A stretch of DNA of 64,000 nucleotides, taken from assembly GCA_021521415.1 (NCBI GenBank), contig JAIQDT010009022.1, positions 1 to 64,000 on the forward strand. Direction: 5' to 3'. The stretch's first letter is position 1; each line of letters begins with the position of its first letter. Source of the stretch: Bidens hawaiensis. Lineage: Eukaryota; Streptophyta; Magnoliopsida; Asterales; Asteraceae. The translations under genes were made by a program, and so were the position numbers. Of this stretch, positions 33,456 through 45,181 are shown piece after piece. Under the pieces are notes generated by a model. The model was not told the origin of the DNA and made no database searches. It saw only the letters and a list, made by a program, of their open reading frames with translations.

Positions 33456-36400
33456 ATCTGAATATCACAATCAAACATATTCAAAGTGAAATTAGTCATA
33501 AAGTTCAGTACTTTAAGTAATTTCAAGGTATAAAAATGAAGAAAAAGAGAGAAATTTCATTAAGAACCTGTTCTTCGACAAATTTATAACCTAAACACAG
33601 AAACAGAATATTAGTAATCAGATACATAATCAAAGCCCATTATCGTCTAATCGTGATCGGAAAACATATTATTATTGCTTACCGAGTCAGAATTAGAGGG
33701 CTAATTCAAGTTAGGGCTTGGATTAAAGATGAATGCGATAAGTCGGTTTAGGTTTCTTTGCGAGTAAGCAGTTGCAGTGGAAGAGAGAGAGGGAAAAGTA
33801 ATGTTGAAAATTTTGCCTAACTCCCTCTTATATACCTTTTGAAAGTGGGTTTTAAATGCCTTTTGTCATTTTGTGAATTATTAGCTGTCAAACAGTAACA
33901 TTATCCACTTGATATATTAAAAGTATTTATCTTTTAAGTTAAGCAGACCTTACTCGGAAAAGTAAATCTTTGCAAAGTCTACTCGGTATATGTCCACTTA
34001 AACAAATCTTACCCGATAAAATATCAAACCTTGCCTGGTAATATTTAAATTTACAAGGTTTGCCCGATCCTTTTCACTTACAAACCTTGCTTGGTCAAGC
34101 TAAGTAATTTAAAGTCAAGACACTATGAAGAAAGCTTACCCGAAATACTAGATTTCTTGAGAAATTAATCACAAGACAAATAATCAAGTATGAAATATCA
34201 AATAATCATTCTTACTAGGAATCAATTAAGATCCCTGTATAAATTTCTTGAATTCAAATTAATTGACTTAATCTAGCATAAACCCTATTGGAATAAGGAT
34301 CATAATCAATCAATCATAAAAAAAAGAAACATATTCAATCAAGCATACTTGGAAGCATAGTGTGCCCGAGCAACCTTTCTGAAGTATAGTGTGCCCGAAC
34401 AACATTCTTATGCCAAGTATACCCGAATAACCTTCCTATAGTACAAAGTGTGCCCGGAAAAGGACTTCTAGCAGACAGTGTACTTGGAAAGTCAAGTTTT
34501 GAAATTACCAAGTATATTGAGGGAACAGAAGTGTACCCGAAATATAAAGTATGCCCGGAAAACAAAGTTTTCCCGGAAACACTTGTAATCTCAAACGAAA
34601 TCATAAACACAAATATCACAGAGCATGCTAGGAATGAAATTAAAACACATAAACATTTAAGTGTGCTATAGTCTAAAATTTCAAAACTCTTGCCCGAATA
34701 CCCTATGTTAGCACTAAGCTTGCTAGGATACACATATTCAATCATCAGGTATGCCCCTACCCGAGGGATTTCAACATGTCAAACCATACCCGAAAATGAC
34801 AAACTTAAACAATAATATCTAAGTGTGCCCGGAAAGGTTAACAAACCTTTCCTAACAACATATTCACACAAATCACAAAGTTACTCAGTGTACTAATCCT
34901 AAGTTCACAAAGTTTTCTTGAACTAACAATCAACATATAAAATGCAAAGCTTGCCCGAAACAAGAATTTCTTGTTAAAAGCTAGCTATAACACATAATAA
35001 TCTCAAGACTTCAAGCTTGCTCGGGAAATGAGTACAACAGTGTACTCTACCCGGAAAGTGTAAACACTTTAAAGCATGCCCGAAAGTCATAAACTTAGTC
35101 AAAAATGACTAAGCTTGCACGGAAAGGTCATAAAGCATCAAACCTTACCCGATATAGATATTCAAACATATTCAACTGTTTTGTGCCCGGAAAGGTTATA
35201 AAACATCAAACCTTACCCGAACTAACATATTCAAACATATTCAACTGTTTTGTGCCCGGAAATGTTATAAAACATCAAACCTTACCCGAACTAACATATT
35301 CAACCTATTAAAGGCAAAATGCAACACTTTTTGACTTAAACCACTTTTTCAAAATATATTTTTCATTTCAGATCATAGTTTAAGAGCAAATGGTGCATTT
35401 AGAGATCAAATTTAGTTATATTTCTCTTCAAAGTAGTTTGTTCCATTTTCAGAAAAGATCTCAAGAATGGGATCATATTGACTAAGTAGCTTTCTCAATA
35501 CTTCATTCTCAGTATTATTATGACAACTTAGATAGGTTAACAGCAGGTATAAACTTATCATGAGTTTCATTTATTTGGTGATATGATTAAGGTTCATTTA
35601 GTAGCATAATGCATTAGTGGTCAACACTGTGCTATGATGTCTCATATTTTTTCTCAAAGCTTATTTGGCTTTCCCCAGATCACCCCAATTTGACTCCAAA
35701 CTCCTGTATTTGGTCAAAACTTATTTTTGTATGACAGAACTTATTGAATCTTTTTGTATTTTTGATTTTCAAACATATATAAAGGTTGAACGTTGGACTT
35801 ACTGTTAAATAACAGGCCTTTCATTCAAAATGAGACAGATTTTGTCAACATCTTTGTAGTTCTTAGTTGTAACCCTCTTGTTTGATAAAATATTTAAAAC
35901 ACTTATCAACTTTTGGTTGATTTATTTATTCTTCCCCTTGTTTTTAATATTTTCTCAAATTTTCAAACACATGTTCTTTGTCATATTTAAAGATGTTTCA
36001 TTTTTGGTTGACCAAATAACAACAGGCTTGTGTATGACTGGGTAATCACTTTTCTGCCTATCATTTGGAGAGATTTACCTTGAGACATACAAAGACAACT
36101 ATGTATCTCCACATAAAGATTAGCATTTTCATTATGTTTATATCACCTTAGATTTTACATCATCATGGGAAAGCAACCATACATGTTAATGACTATACTA
36201 AGGCCCTTTCAGCCTATTAAATCCATATGATTGGCTAAGTAGACAATGTACTATCATTTCCCAATTTGAACAGTTTAATATTCAATTACCCCAATATCTC
36301 TTCATTGTCAGGCAAATGGCTATCCTGTTTGACCACAAGTGGTCAACAGGACCAAACATACATGTGAATATATGTCCTTTCAAAGTCAGAGCTATTGACA

Positions 36401-37148
36401 TAGTTTTAAGTGAAGGAATAAGAAACAAGCCATAATTGCCCCAAATGCATTCATATCAGGTTAATGGCTATCCTTTGAATATGTAGAGATTCAAGGACCA
36501 AACATACACAGGTGCATATCCTTCCAACTGGGCAAATGACATAGTTTTCAGCAAAAACAACTACTTGAGACTTTTCTTTAAAACTCCTTCTTTTAAGCTT
36601 CTTTAAAGCTTGAACTGAATAATCTTATCATATCTCTGCACCATTAATCAACTTGCTCATGTCTTGACCAAAATAAAGTATTTATGCAAAATTCATTAGA
36701 AAACTTCATTTTATCACTTATTTTTGACATAAGACTCATTTTGACATAAACAGTTGTAACATACTCAAATCTTAATCAAACTTAATATTATCAAGACAAG
36801 TAGACAGTTCTATCATTCAAGGGCTATCCTATCTTAATAACATCATAAGATCAAATAATGCACATATTCAAGCAATTAAGCAGTGATGTCAGATAAGCTT
36901 AAGTCAACTAGTAATTCATAACAAAAACACTTATCCTAACATCACAAATGCATATCAACTGATAAACATGCAAACATATCAATCAAATCAATCATGTTAA
37001 ACTTTGCACACAAAATTAGTTAAAGCACATAACAGTTAACATATCAAGCAACATAATCAAGCATATTCACTAATCATTCATTATGTGTGACCTCTAATAG
37101 AATAATCAGTTAGCACATAGAGGCACACAACTAGGCACACATCCTTAA
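33456..37148. other. non-coding region between pol and extra ORF
   Basis: 3.7 kb with no coding signal. Between about 33950 and 35310 the motif TGCCCGGAAAG / TTACCCGA recurs every few dozen bases, just as in the LTR segment 45190-45690. From 35340 to 37148 the sequence is AT-rich without recognisable structure. It may hold splice or packaging signals for expression of the extra ORF. Confidence 0.6.
35094..35311. repeat. 69 bp tandem repeat, about 2.5 copies
   Basis: The unit beginning TTCAAACATATTCAACTG at about 35160 is repeated at about 35229, followed by a partial copy and preceded by a related half. Each unit contains GTGCCCGGAAA and CTTACCCGAACTAAC. The plus-strand frame over it shows the same repeated peptide and is not a gene. 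Confidence 0.85.
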
Positions 37149-37547
37149 TCAGATTTCATCAGAGTTGATCATTCCCAGGCCTTTCAGAAGAAAGTTGAAC
37201 CTGGTTCTATCAAGTGGTTTGGTGAATAGGTCAGCCAAATTGTCACTTGTATCAACTCTTTGCATTTCAATCAAACCTTTTTCACTACAATCTTTGATGA
37301 AGTGATGTCTGATTTCAATGTGCTTAGTTTTAGAATGTTGAACTGGATTCTTAACAGTAAAATATGTAGCAGTATTGTCAATAAGAATAGGGGTGTTCAG
37401 AAAATTCAAACCATAGTCCAGCATCTGATTTTGAATCCATAGAACTTGTGCACAGCAGGCAGATGCAACAACATATTCAACTTCTGCAGTAGAGATTGAG
37501 ATAGTAGTCTGCTTCTTGCATTGCCATGACACTATCCTTTCACCCAA
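37149..37547 (-). pseudogene. copia RNase H, C-terminal part
   Basis: 132 codons with STAEVEYVVAS (STAEAEY catalytic motif), HSKTKHIEIRHHFIKD and DNLADLFTKPL, the hallmarks of copia RNase H. This domain degrades the RNA strand of the RNA-DNA hybrid. A TAA at 37550-37548, where CAA would give the usual GGCQFLG, separates it from the preceding frame, which is otherwise in register. Confidence 0.9.
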
Positions 37548-37550
37548 AAA

Positions 37551-38231
37551 TTAACATCCTCCTGAGGTTGAATTTCTGCTCATGTTACAGCCATCATAAT
37601 TAATGTCTATATATGCAATTAGATCAAAATATTGGTTCTTTGGATACCAAATCCCTAAGTCTGGTCTTCCCTTCAAATATCTGAATATTCTTTTAACAAC
37701 ATTCATGTGGGAGGCTTTTGGACTTGATTGGAATCCTGCACACACACATACAAAAAACATGATATCTGGTCTTGTTGCAGTAAGATACATCAGAGATCCA
37801 ATTTTGGCTCTATATTCATGTTCATCCACATGCTCCCCCTTTTCATCTTCAATCATCTTTTCTTTAGTGTCCATTGGAGTTAAAGCAGTTTTGTACTCAT
37901 TACAGTTGAATTTGTTTAAGATGTCCTGCACATATTTATTTTGGTGAATGAAGATCCCTTCAGCTTTTTGTTGAACTTGTAATCCAAGAAAGAAGTTTAT
38001 TTCTCCCACAGAGCTCATGCTGTATTTGGACTTCATTACCCCTTCAAACTCCATGCACATATGTTCATTTGTAGATCCAAAGATGATGTCATCCACATAC
38101 ACTTGTAACAGAAGCAAGTCTGATCCCTTTCTTTTGTAGAAGAGTGTCTTGTCAATGGCTCCTCTTTTAAAACCATTTTCAAGTAGATGATTTGAAAGCT
38201 CATCATACCATGCTCTAGGAGCCTGATGCAA
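37551..38231 (-). pseudogene. copia reverse transcriptase, C-terminal part, and start of RNase H
   Basis: 226 codons. [10 protein letters not shown] (residues about 45-54) is the polymerase active site with the YxDD motif. SSVGEINFFLGLQV, GSLMYLTATRPDI and VKRIFRYLKG follow as in all copia elements, and AYIDINYDGCNMSRNSTSGG starts the RNase H. The preceding part (38482-38230) is in another frame, so a frameshift near 38240 disables the enzyme. Confidence 0.92.
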
Positions 38232-38482
38232 TCCATAAAGGGCTTTTTTAGCTTATATACCCTGTTTGGATACATTGGATCCTCAAAACCTGAAGGTTGA
38301 GCTACATACACCTCTTCATCAATCTTTCCATTTAGAAATGCAGACTTAACATCAATCTGGGACACTTTAATGTTCTTTGAGGCAGCATATGGAAGAAAGA
38401 TCCTGATAGCTTCAAGTCTTGCAACTGGTGCAAAGACTTCCTCAAAGTCTATTCTTTCTTCTTGAAGACATCCTAGTGCCAC
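38232..38482 (-). pseudogene. copia reverse transcriptase, N-terminal part
   Basis: The first 80 or so codons of this frame hold [20 protein letters not shown] and [19 protein letters not shown], the fingers and first catalytic aspartate (DVKSAFLNG). After VYKLKK the frame is lost; the rest of the frame to 38036 is out of register. Confidence 0.9.
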
Positions 38483-38492
38483 AAGTCTAGCT

Positions 38493-39221
38493 TTATTCCA
38501 AAATCACCAAACCCCTTTCATCCCTTTTGTTTCTAAAAACCCATTTGGTTCCTAATGCATATATGTCTCTTGGCCTATCAACAAGATCCCACACATGTAG
38601 GTCTCTGAACTGTGCCAGTTCCTCTTGCATTGCTTCCACCCAACTATTGTCTTTTAGTGCTTGAGCAATGTTCTTTGGCTCTATTTGGGATAGAAAGCAG
38701 GAGTAAAGGCAGATGTTTGCAATTTCAGAATGACTTCTTGTAACTCTTTCATGCAAATATCCAATGATGTTTTCAGAAGGATGATTCTTTTCCACATAAG
38801 GAGTTTGTACAATCATATCTGTAGACAAATTTGTGTCAAGTTTTGTTTCATTGAGATCTGGTACTTCAATGATCAAATCAGTTTCTGCATCATGAAATTC
38901 TGGTGCTTCATCATTATGTTGTCCTGAAGTAGATTCACCATTGTTTTCTAAATTCAGTCTTTGAAATAGATCTTGAAATATTGCAGTAGATGCAGCTACT
39001 TCTTCACTTGCTTGGTTGCTTGTGTCTCCCTCATTATGAACTTGATCATTCTGTACATCTTGATTGTCTTGATTTATCTCAGTATGATCATGTTTAGGAC
39101 TGTGATTGTTTTCTTGATTATCTTCTTGAACTTGTTCAACAATGTCACATGAGGAATTCTTTACAAAAGTATATTCCTTTTCTTTTCTGGCAACCTTCTT
39201 CCACAATTCTTCCAAGTCCAA
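38493..39221 (-). pseudogene. integrase-reverse transcriptase linker
   Basis: 242 codons. The first 150 are low-complexity and rich in N, Q, D, E and H, as usual after a copia integrase. Then W.EAMQEELAQF, WDLVDRP and GTKWVFRNKRDE mark the entry to reverse transcriptase. A frameshift around 38490 separates it from the next piece. Confidence 0.8.
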
Positions 39222-39503
39222 TGTTTTATTCTTTTTCTCATCAACTACACTGGTCTTTTAGAATGAGTCATCAAAGTCTTCAGGATAAATCTTGAAGGAC
39301 CTTATCAACTTCTCATGATCAAACAGCCATGCTGCACCATCAACTGTATTGAATTGAATCTCATTAAAAAATGATGTCAGATGATTCTATAACACTCAAA
39401 TGGTCTTTCACATATACTCTGTAAGCTTTTGAGTGTGTAGAATATCCAACAAAGAAACAATCTAGAGATTTTGTTTGAAACTTGTTCAAATAATCCCTAG
39501 TGT

Positions 39504-39837
39504 TCAGAAGAAAACATTTGCATCCAAAGGGCTTGAAAAACTTGATATATGGCTTTTTGTTGTGAAATATTTCATATGGAGTTTTGTTATGCCTTTGTTA
39601 ACAAGTACCCTGTTCTGAACATAGAAGGCTGTATTTATGGCTTCAGCCCAAAAAGTGACAGGTAAATTAGCATATGCTAACATGGTTCTTGCAGCTTCAA
39701 TCAAGGTTCTATTTCTTCGTTCTGCAACACCATTTGTTCAGGAGTTCTAGGAGTTGAGAATTGTTGAAGTATTCCCTTTTCTGTACAAAATTCTCGCATA
39801 ACTCCATTCTTGAACTCAGTACCATTGTCACTTCTTA
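39504..39837 (-). pseudogene. copia integrase, distal catalytic part
   Basis: From 39837 a frame reads IRSDNGTEFKNG (second catalytic aspartate region), STPRTPEQ and, after a frameshift near 39735, IEAARTMLAYANLPVTFWAE and INTAFYVQNRV. These match the copia integrase core end. Two frameshifts (about 39840 and 39735) disrupt the enzyme. Confidence 0.85.
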
Positions 39838-40461
39838 TCATTTAACTTTCTTAATCAATTTATTCTCAATCATTGTTACACAACCCTTAATCAACTCTGT
39901 AGTCTCATCCTTGGTACTTTGGAAATAGACCCAAGTATATCTTGAAGAGTCATCAATGATCACAAGACAAAATCTTTTCTTCCCTATATTTGGCACACTC
40001 ACAGGACCAAAGAGATCCATGTGGAGTAATTCAAGTACTTGATCAATTGAGTTGATGAGCTTTGGCTTATGAGTAGATTTGTGTTGTTTTCCCTTTTGGC
40101 ATGAATTGCAATGATCTTCCAATTTGAACTCTCTTGTAGGTAAGCCTATGACATGCTCACCTTTGACTAGTCTATTCATGTTTTTTAAGTTCACATGACA
40201 CAGTTTCCTATGCCACAATTTTGATTCTTTTTCAGTGGCTTTAGAAACAAAACATGCACCTCCTCTTGAAACAGCTTCTTTCATATTCAATTCATACAAG
40301 TTGCCATTTCTTGGTGCCATCATCATAATCATTTCAGGTGGAATCACAAACTCAGGTTTTAGAATGAAACAGTGTGAATCATCAAAACTGACTTTGTATC
40401 CCTTATCACACATTTGTGATATACTCAGTAGATTGTAATGAAGACCTTCAACATGAAACAC
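39838..40461 (-). pseudogene. copia GAG-pre-integrase and integrase, proximal part
   Basis: 207 codons. LWHRKLCHVNLKNMNRL and C.SC.KGK form the H-H-C-C zinc region; LLHMDLFGPV carries the first catalytic aspartate; LVIIDDSSRYTWVYF is the conserved core strand. The integrase would insert element DNA into the genome. A one-base loss near 39840 shifts the frame just before the SDNGTEF motif. Confidence 0.9.
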
Positions 40462-40487
40462 ATTATCAAATGAAACTTTTTCATTTG

Positions 40488-40679
40488 TTAAGATTCCTTT
40501 TCCAACAATCTTTCCACCATTTTCATCACTCCCAAATGCTCAGGACCTTCAAACTTTTCTTCATAATTGACAAGAGACCTCTTGTCACAAGTCATGTGCC
40601 TAGAACATCTACTATCCATGTACCATATGTCATTCAGAGGAGTGGACTGTGCCACCATTTTCATCACTCCCAAGTGCAC
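40488..40679 (-). pseudogene. copia aspartic protease active-site region, altered
   Basis: IWYMDSRCSRHMTCDKRSLV corresponds to the copia protease motif W.DSG.S.HM. The glycine of the DSG triad is replaced by arginine, which should abolish activity. HLGVMKMV occurs twice (about 40675 and 40530), a sign of a small internal duplication. The frame continues from the Gag piece ending at 40696 after a stop. Confidence 0.75.
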
Positions 40680-40695
40680 ATAAGAAATAGTTTGA

Positions 40696-41470
40696 TTAGT
40701 TGAGTGATGAAGTGCAAGCTATATCAACTTGTAGCTCATCAGATTCGGTTTCATACACAGCTTGGGAAGTGAGTGTTGTTGGTTCAGGATCTTCATGAGT
40801 GATTTCTATATTGTCTGAATTGTTTGTTTCATAACCACACTCTTTTGGGGTTTTAACAAATGATGTTGAGCTTAGACAGTCTTCTGATGCAGTGAGACAC
40901 TCATTCACTACATAGTCTTTCTTTTCAGAGTAGTCTCTCACATCAGGAATTGTCTCAACTTTGGTTTCAGCCTTAGGTTTCCAAAGGAATCTTTTAGGTT
41001 CAAATCCATGTTTCATCAGAAACTTTTCATCACCAGCGAGTTCTGTTGGTTTCTTTCTAGGATATGCATCTTTTCTTCTTGTCTTCTCACTGCTTGATGA
41101 TCCTTGAGAACTATCAAATTTGACAGATTGAGTATCCTTTTTAGGGATTATTCTCAAGGGTTGAGAGCCCTTTTTAACATTTTTCACATGCTTCACAGGA
41201 GATTTACCCCTTTTAACAGGTTTATCCACATGTTTCTTGGCTTTCATTGAATGCTTTTGGCTCTCATTATTCAGAACTTCCTCTTCACAAACCTTTCCCA
41301 TACCCAAGTATTTTTCATACTTCATTTTGTAGGCCACAAAGTCTTGTCCATAATTTGTTCCATCTGGGACATGAAAAGGCTTGAATTTGAGTCTTTCATT
41401 ACAAGAGTCTGTATGATGACCGTACTCATCACACTTCTTGCACCAAACCTTTCCTTTATATTTCTCATGA
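40696..41470 (-). pseudogene. copia Gag, distal zinc knuckle and spacer
   Basis: In this frame WCKKCDEYGHHTDSC (about 41440-41400) is a CX2CX4HX4C zinc knuckle, followed by the lysine-rich spacer (41337-40696, 213 codons). It is shifted relative to the preceding frame by an indel near 41460-41480, where the 42677-41322 frame goes out of register. Confidence 0.7.
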
Positions 41471-42842
41471 TCTTTTTGTTCTTGAATCTCTCACTTGGTC
41501 TTGGTTCTTTGACTCCAATAGTCTTCTTATTCTTTAGACTATCAAAGTTGATTGAGAAAGGGACAAATTCCTCAATCTTGATGTCTTGTCTTTCAGTCTT
41601 GCTCTTTACAAACACAATTTTTTGATTATTCAGTGGTTCTTCATCTTGATTTATTCTGTGTCTTGATTGTATCTTTTCATATTCTTCCATAGTTTCCACT
41701 TCTCCAATATCAAGGACTTCATGATTAGAGAAAATAGGATAAACTGGGATAAAGTTTTCAACATTCACATCTTCTTTTACCCTTTTCTTGTTGTTCTGTT
41801 TTATCCTTTCCAATACTTCTTGGCTTGGAGGCCTTACAACATTGTAATTTATCTTCTTCTTTTCACATATGTCAAAGGACACATGTTCTCTCTTTGTTCT
41901 TTCATTCTGTTTCTTCATTCTTGATGTGACAGGTGGATACATTGGAAGTTTGTCAATGGATTCTGGCTTCTTGAATTTTCTTCCTATTTCAGCAGCTTTG
42001 ATTTCCTCATCAGTGATTTGATCACTTAAATCACTCAAGTCATCTTGGTTCAAATCATCAGACCCAAAGTCATCTTCTGAGACTTGAACTCCAATTGACT
42101 TTTCTTCTTTCAAATCTTTCTTCACAACAAACTCTCCTTCTTCACTCACCTCAACATTCTTATACAAATCCACAAGTTCTTCTTTGTCTTGAAAAATATT
42201 TTTGAATTGTTGTAGATAAGCATTTCTTTTCTCTTTATCAACTTTTGGCATAAAGTTGTTGTTGAAAGGTGGTGGTACTGCTTTGTACTTGTCTTCTTCC
42301 TTAACTTGGTTTAGAATTCCACAAATATTTCCAGTGGAGACCAAGTTCTTCAAGAATTCATTGTCAGCTAGCAGTTTTGTGTTCAACACCTTCTCTTCTA
42401 TAATCATTTTCTTCAACCCATCTATTTCAGTTGTGAATCTCTTCTGAGCTCTGTAATTGTTTACACAGTCTTCTTCCAAACTTTTCATTCTTTCTTCACT
42501 CACTAGTTCACTTGCCTCATATGCATTGATGATACTTTGTTTCTTAAAACACTCACTTTCCAGCTTGCCTACTTTCATTTTCAGTTCATTGATAGCTTCA
42601 GTTAAATCAATAGTAGGAGCAGAATGTACCTGAGATGATGATCTAGTTTCTTTCTCAATTATGGCCATGAATGCCACATTTGTCTTCTTGATATCATCTG
42701 CAATATCTTCTTCATGATTTCTCCAATCAAAGTTACTTTCATGCTGTGTTGTTACAGCAACATTTCCTTGATTTCTGCTCTGGTTTTGGTTGGCTGGAAC
42801 AGTGTTGTTAGGAATATTTTGAAGGTTTTGGTTGTTGTTTCC
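41471..42842 (-). pseudogene. copia Gag-Pol spacer with coiled coil
   Basis: Continues in frame from the first gag frame across a single TAG (42845-42843). It starts with an N- and Q-rich stretch. Around 42600-42380 ELKMKVGKLESECFKKQ and similar sequence predict a coiled coil; VPPPFNNNFMPK (near 42265) matches the spacer motif also seen in the copia element at 15680. The rest is charged with no catalytic residues. Long spacers of this type are usual in large copia Gag proteins. Confidence 0.65.
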
Positions 42843-44246
42843 CTAAAAACCTTGATTCTGAGGAACTCCTGGATCATGATTATTCATTTGAGGTTGGAAG
42901 TTGTTGAAGTTGGGATTATAGTTGTTGTTGGGATTGTTGTTGAAGTTGTTGGTGTTAGGTCTCTGCTGATATTGAGGCTGCTGTTGATGTTGAGATTGCT
43001 GATTTCTTGGTTGGTTCTGAAATTGGTTCACTTGGAAGTTTCTTGGCATATTACATTCTCTTGCAAAATGACCAGGCTGTTGACAGTTATAGCAAATGGC
43101 CTTTGACTTGTCAAAACCAATTCTTTCATTTGGCCCTGATAGGAGTGACCTACCTGTCCTGTTATATAACCTTTTGCTTCCAAGAGCCAACATAGCTGCT
43201 TGCCACTTCAAATCCATATCCTCCAAGTCATCAGCATCTATCTGCTCAAGATCATCTTGTACTACACTTATGTGAATTAAATTCTTTGCAACAAATGCAT
43301 TATATGACTTAGTAAACATTGAAAGCAATGCCTGTGTATCACTGCTTTGACCATTTCCACCACTAGTGTGAGGAACATTCCCACTTGCCATAGAGGCAGA
43401 ATCAGTGTCATCAATCCGCTGCACATTGAATCTTTGCTGGTTTCCATGATTACTTGTGCTACCACCAACAAATGATTTTGGAGTATCAGAATTAAGTTCA
43501 ACAGGTTCTTCAATAATAGGAATCTGCTGTTGATTCTTGGTAGTCAAATTACCCATAGGTGCAATCAATGCATTTGAAACATTGAAGCAGGGTCTTTCCT
43601 CTTTAATCATCTCATTCTCTATCATCTCTATCTCTGCAGCTTGAAGAAAGCACACTACATCATCCAATTTCAAGTCATTGAAGTTGTGCTTCTGAAGGAT
43701 GAATTTGCAAGCAGTGTACCATTCCTTTGGCATAGAGTTGAGCAGCTTGGTATTAAGGTCAAAGTCAGTCATGACATAGTCTGTGGTTCTGAGATCATTC
43801 ACTATTGATAAGAACCTCTCCAGAATAGACTTCAACCTTTCTCCTTCTTTATACTTAAATCTTTCTAGCTGCTGCTTCAATATCTGCTTCTTGATGTTTT
43901 TGAGCTCAACATTTCCCTCAAACATTTCAAGTATTGCATCATACATTGCCTTGGCATTGGGATGATGTGCAACCTTGGTAAGTATTTCCCAAGACAGACC
44001 TAGCTTCAACATAGCTAAATCCTTGTCATCTACTTTTCTCATCATTTCTCTCACAGCAGCAGTTGCTGCCGGATTTACACCTTCTTCAACTTCCCCTTGA
44101 GGATCATTCTTGATGGAATTCCACATATCAACATCATTGTAGCATACGGCTGCTTCAAACAAGACCTTCCATTTAGTGAAATTTTCTTGTCCATACAGTC
44201 TAGGAATCTTGTTAGTAGACACTTCTTGTTCTTTGTAACCAGACAT
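42843..44246 (-). CDS. copia Gag with CCHC zinc knuckle
   Basis: 467 intact codons starting MSGYKEQEVS. LYGQENFTKWKVLFEAAV and ILKQQLERFKYKEGERL belong to the copia Gag core (UBN2 type), which packages element RNA. CYNCQQPGHFAREC (residues about 388-401) is a CX2CX4HX4C zinc knuckle. The tail is rich in Q, N and P. It ends in TAG, and the same frame continues for more than 400 codons. I read the TAG as a CAG mutation because the surrounding residues are Q/N-rich, but programmed readthrough is possible. The start lies about 300 bp after the primer site. Confidence 0.85.
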   Translation of the reverse strand: MSGYKEQEVSTNKIPRLYGQENFTKWKVLFEAAVCYNDVDMWNSIKNDPQGEVEEGVNPAATAAVREMMRKVDDKDLAMLKLGLSWEILTKVAHHPNAKAMYDAILEMFEGNVELKNIKKQILKQQLERFKYKEGERLKSILERFLSIVNDLRTTDYVMTDFDLNTKLLNSMPKEWYTACKFILQKHNFNDLKLDDVVCFLQAAEIEMIENEMIKEERPCFNVSNALIAPMGNLTTKNQQQIPIIEEPVELNSDTPKSFVGGSTSNHGNQQRFNVQRIDDTDSASMASGNVPHTSGGNGQSSDTQALLSMFTKSYNAFVAKNLIHISVVQDDLEQIDADDLEDMDLKWQAAMLALGSKRLYNRTGRSLLSGPNERIGFDKSKAICYNCQQPGHFARECNMPRNFQVNQFQNQPRNQQSQHQQQPQYQQRPNTNNFNNNPNNNYNPNFNNFQPQMNNHDPGVPQNQGF

Positions 44247-44536
44247 TTTTAAGAAATCAAAAGTAGTTTCTTTGTAAAAACCGAGTCGAAAAATAATCAG
44301 ATCTGAAAACCGGTTGTTCAGATCTGAGTTGTCTGATGCGATTAGAACAAGATTTATATGTAAAAATTAAAACTTTAAACAGAGTAAGGAAGAGAAAACA
44401 CCAAATGATTGTAAATCTGGAAGAAAAATGAAAAACAGAGCAGCTGACGTCACTTTTCAATGTAACAGTGGTCTGCTTACGTCATTCTTCTTCAAATCTT
44501 CAATCAGCAACGATCTTTCCAAAATAGTAGCAACAA

Positions 44537-44548
44537 GCTCTGACACCA
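44537..44548 (-). other. primer binding site, Met-tRNA type
   Basis: Minus strand TGGTGTCAGAGC matches the canonical TGGTATCAGAGC at 11 of 12 positions, two bases from the LTR end. Confidence 0.9.
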
Positions 44549-44928
44549 CTTGTCAGATCCCCGATTTTAGCTGGATCTTACTAAATCATGTCATAACTCA
44601 CACAAATAGATGTGTCGACAAGGGAGTTAATAACGGGTTGCTATATTTAGAAAGATTTCCGTTTTTTAAAGGCGGAATCAATAACAAACATACGGTTGCT
44701 TAATCAATATTCAAAGGTAACCAACACAAACAAGATTCACTCAAAAGATTTCCATTTATATAATATTAATCATACAAACGATAATCTATTTGGGGTTTCT
44801 TGAAGGAAGGTTTATCCGTACGAATCCTAGGACGGCCGTCACTTTCAAGAAAATATTCTTTCTTATCTGAAAAGTGTAAAGGCTCAAATCCGTCGTTGGT
44901 CCGTAGGTGGCGTGCCTTAAAACATTCT

Positions 44929-44936
44929 ATTTATAG
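44929..44936 (-). promoter_or_regulatory. TATA box of the large copia LTR
   Basis: CTATAAAT on the minus strand, conserved in the truncated LTR at 22898-22891. It would drive the full-length element RNA from the 5' LTR. Confidence 0.7.
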
Positions 44937-45156
44937 GCCTACCAACCTAGGACAACTGTCATCCTTCTAGAAACCCCAAACATTAATACATATTCAAATT
45001 ACATAATCACAAAATATTCTAAGTGTAAAACAAGTCTTCCGGGTAAGCTTTTCATCAATCTTCATTCTCCGAGTAGGCTATGTACTCTGCCATCCTTCAC
45101 AACTTGGTAACATAGAAGTGTGCTCGGGATCAGTTTCTGGGTAGACTTTACTTGAA

Positions 45157-45181
45157 GAGTATTTTACCAAGTAAAATACTC
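45157..45181. other. perfect hairpin in the copia LTR
   Basis: Arms GAGTATTTTAC and GTAAAATACTC pair perfectly around loop CAA. The same hairpin is unchanged in the other LTR at 23120-23144. Confidence 0.85.

Noticed and set aside
35105..35311. Frame with a repeated peptide
   Set aside because: Produced by the 69 bp tandem repeat; 69 is a multiple of three, so any open frame repeats.
42714..43195. Plus-strand frames rich in V and L
   Set aside because: They are antisense to the intact copia gag with its Q- and N-rich tail.
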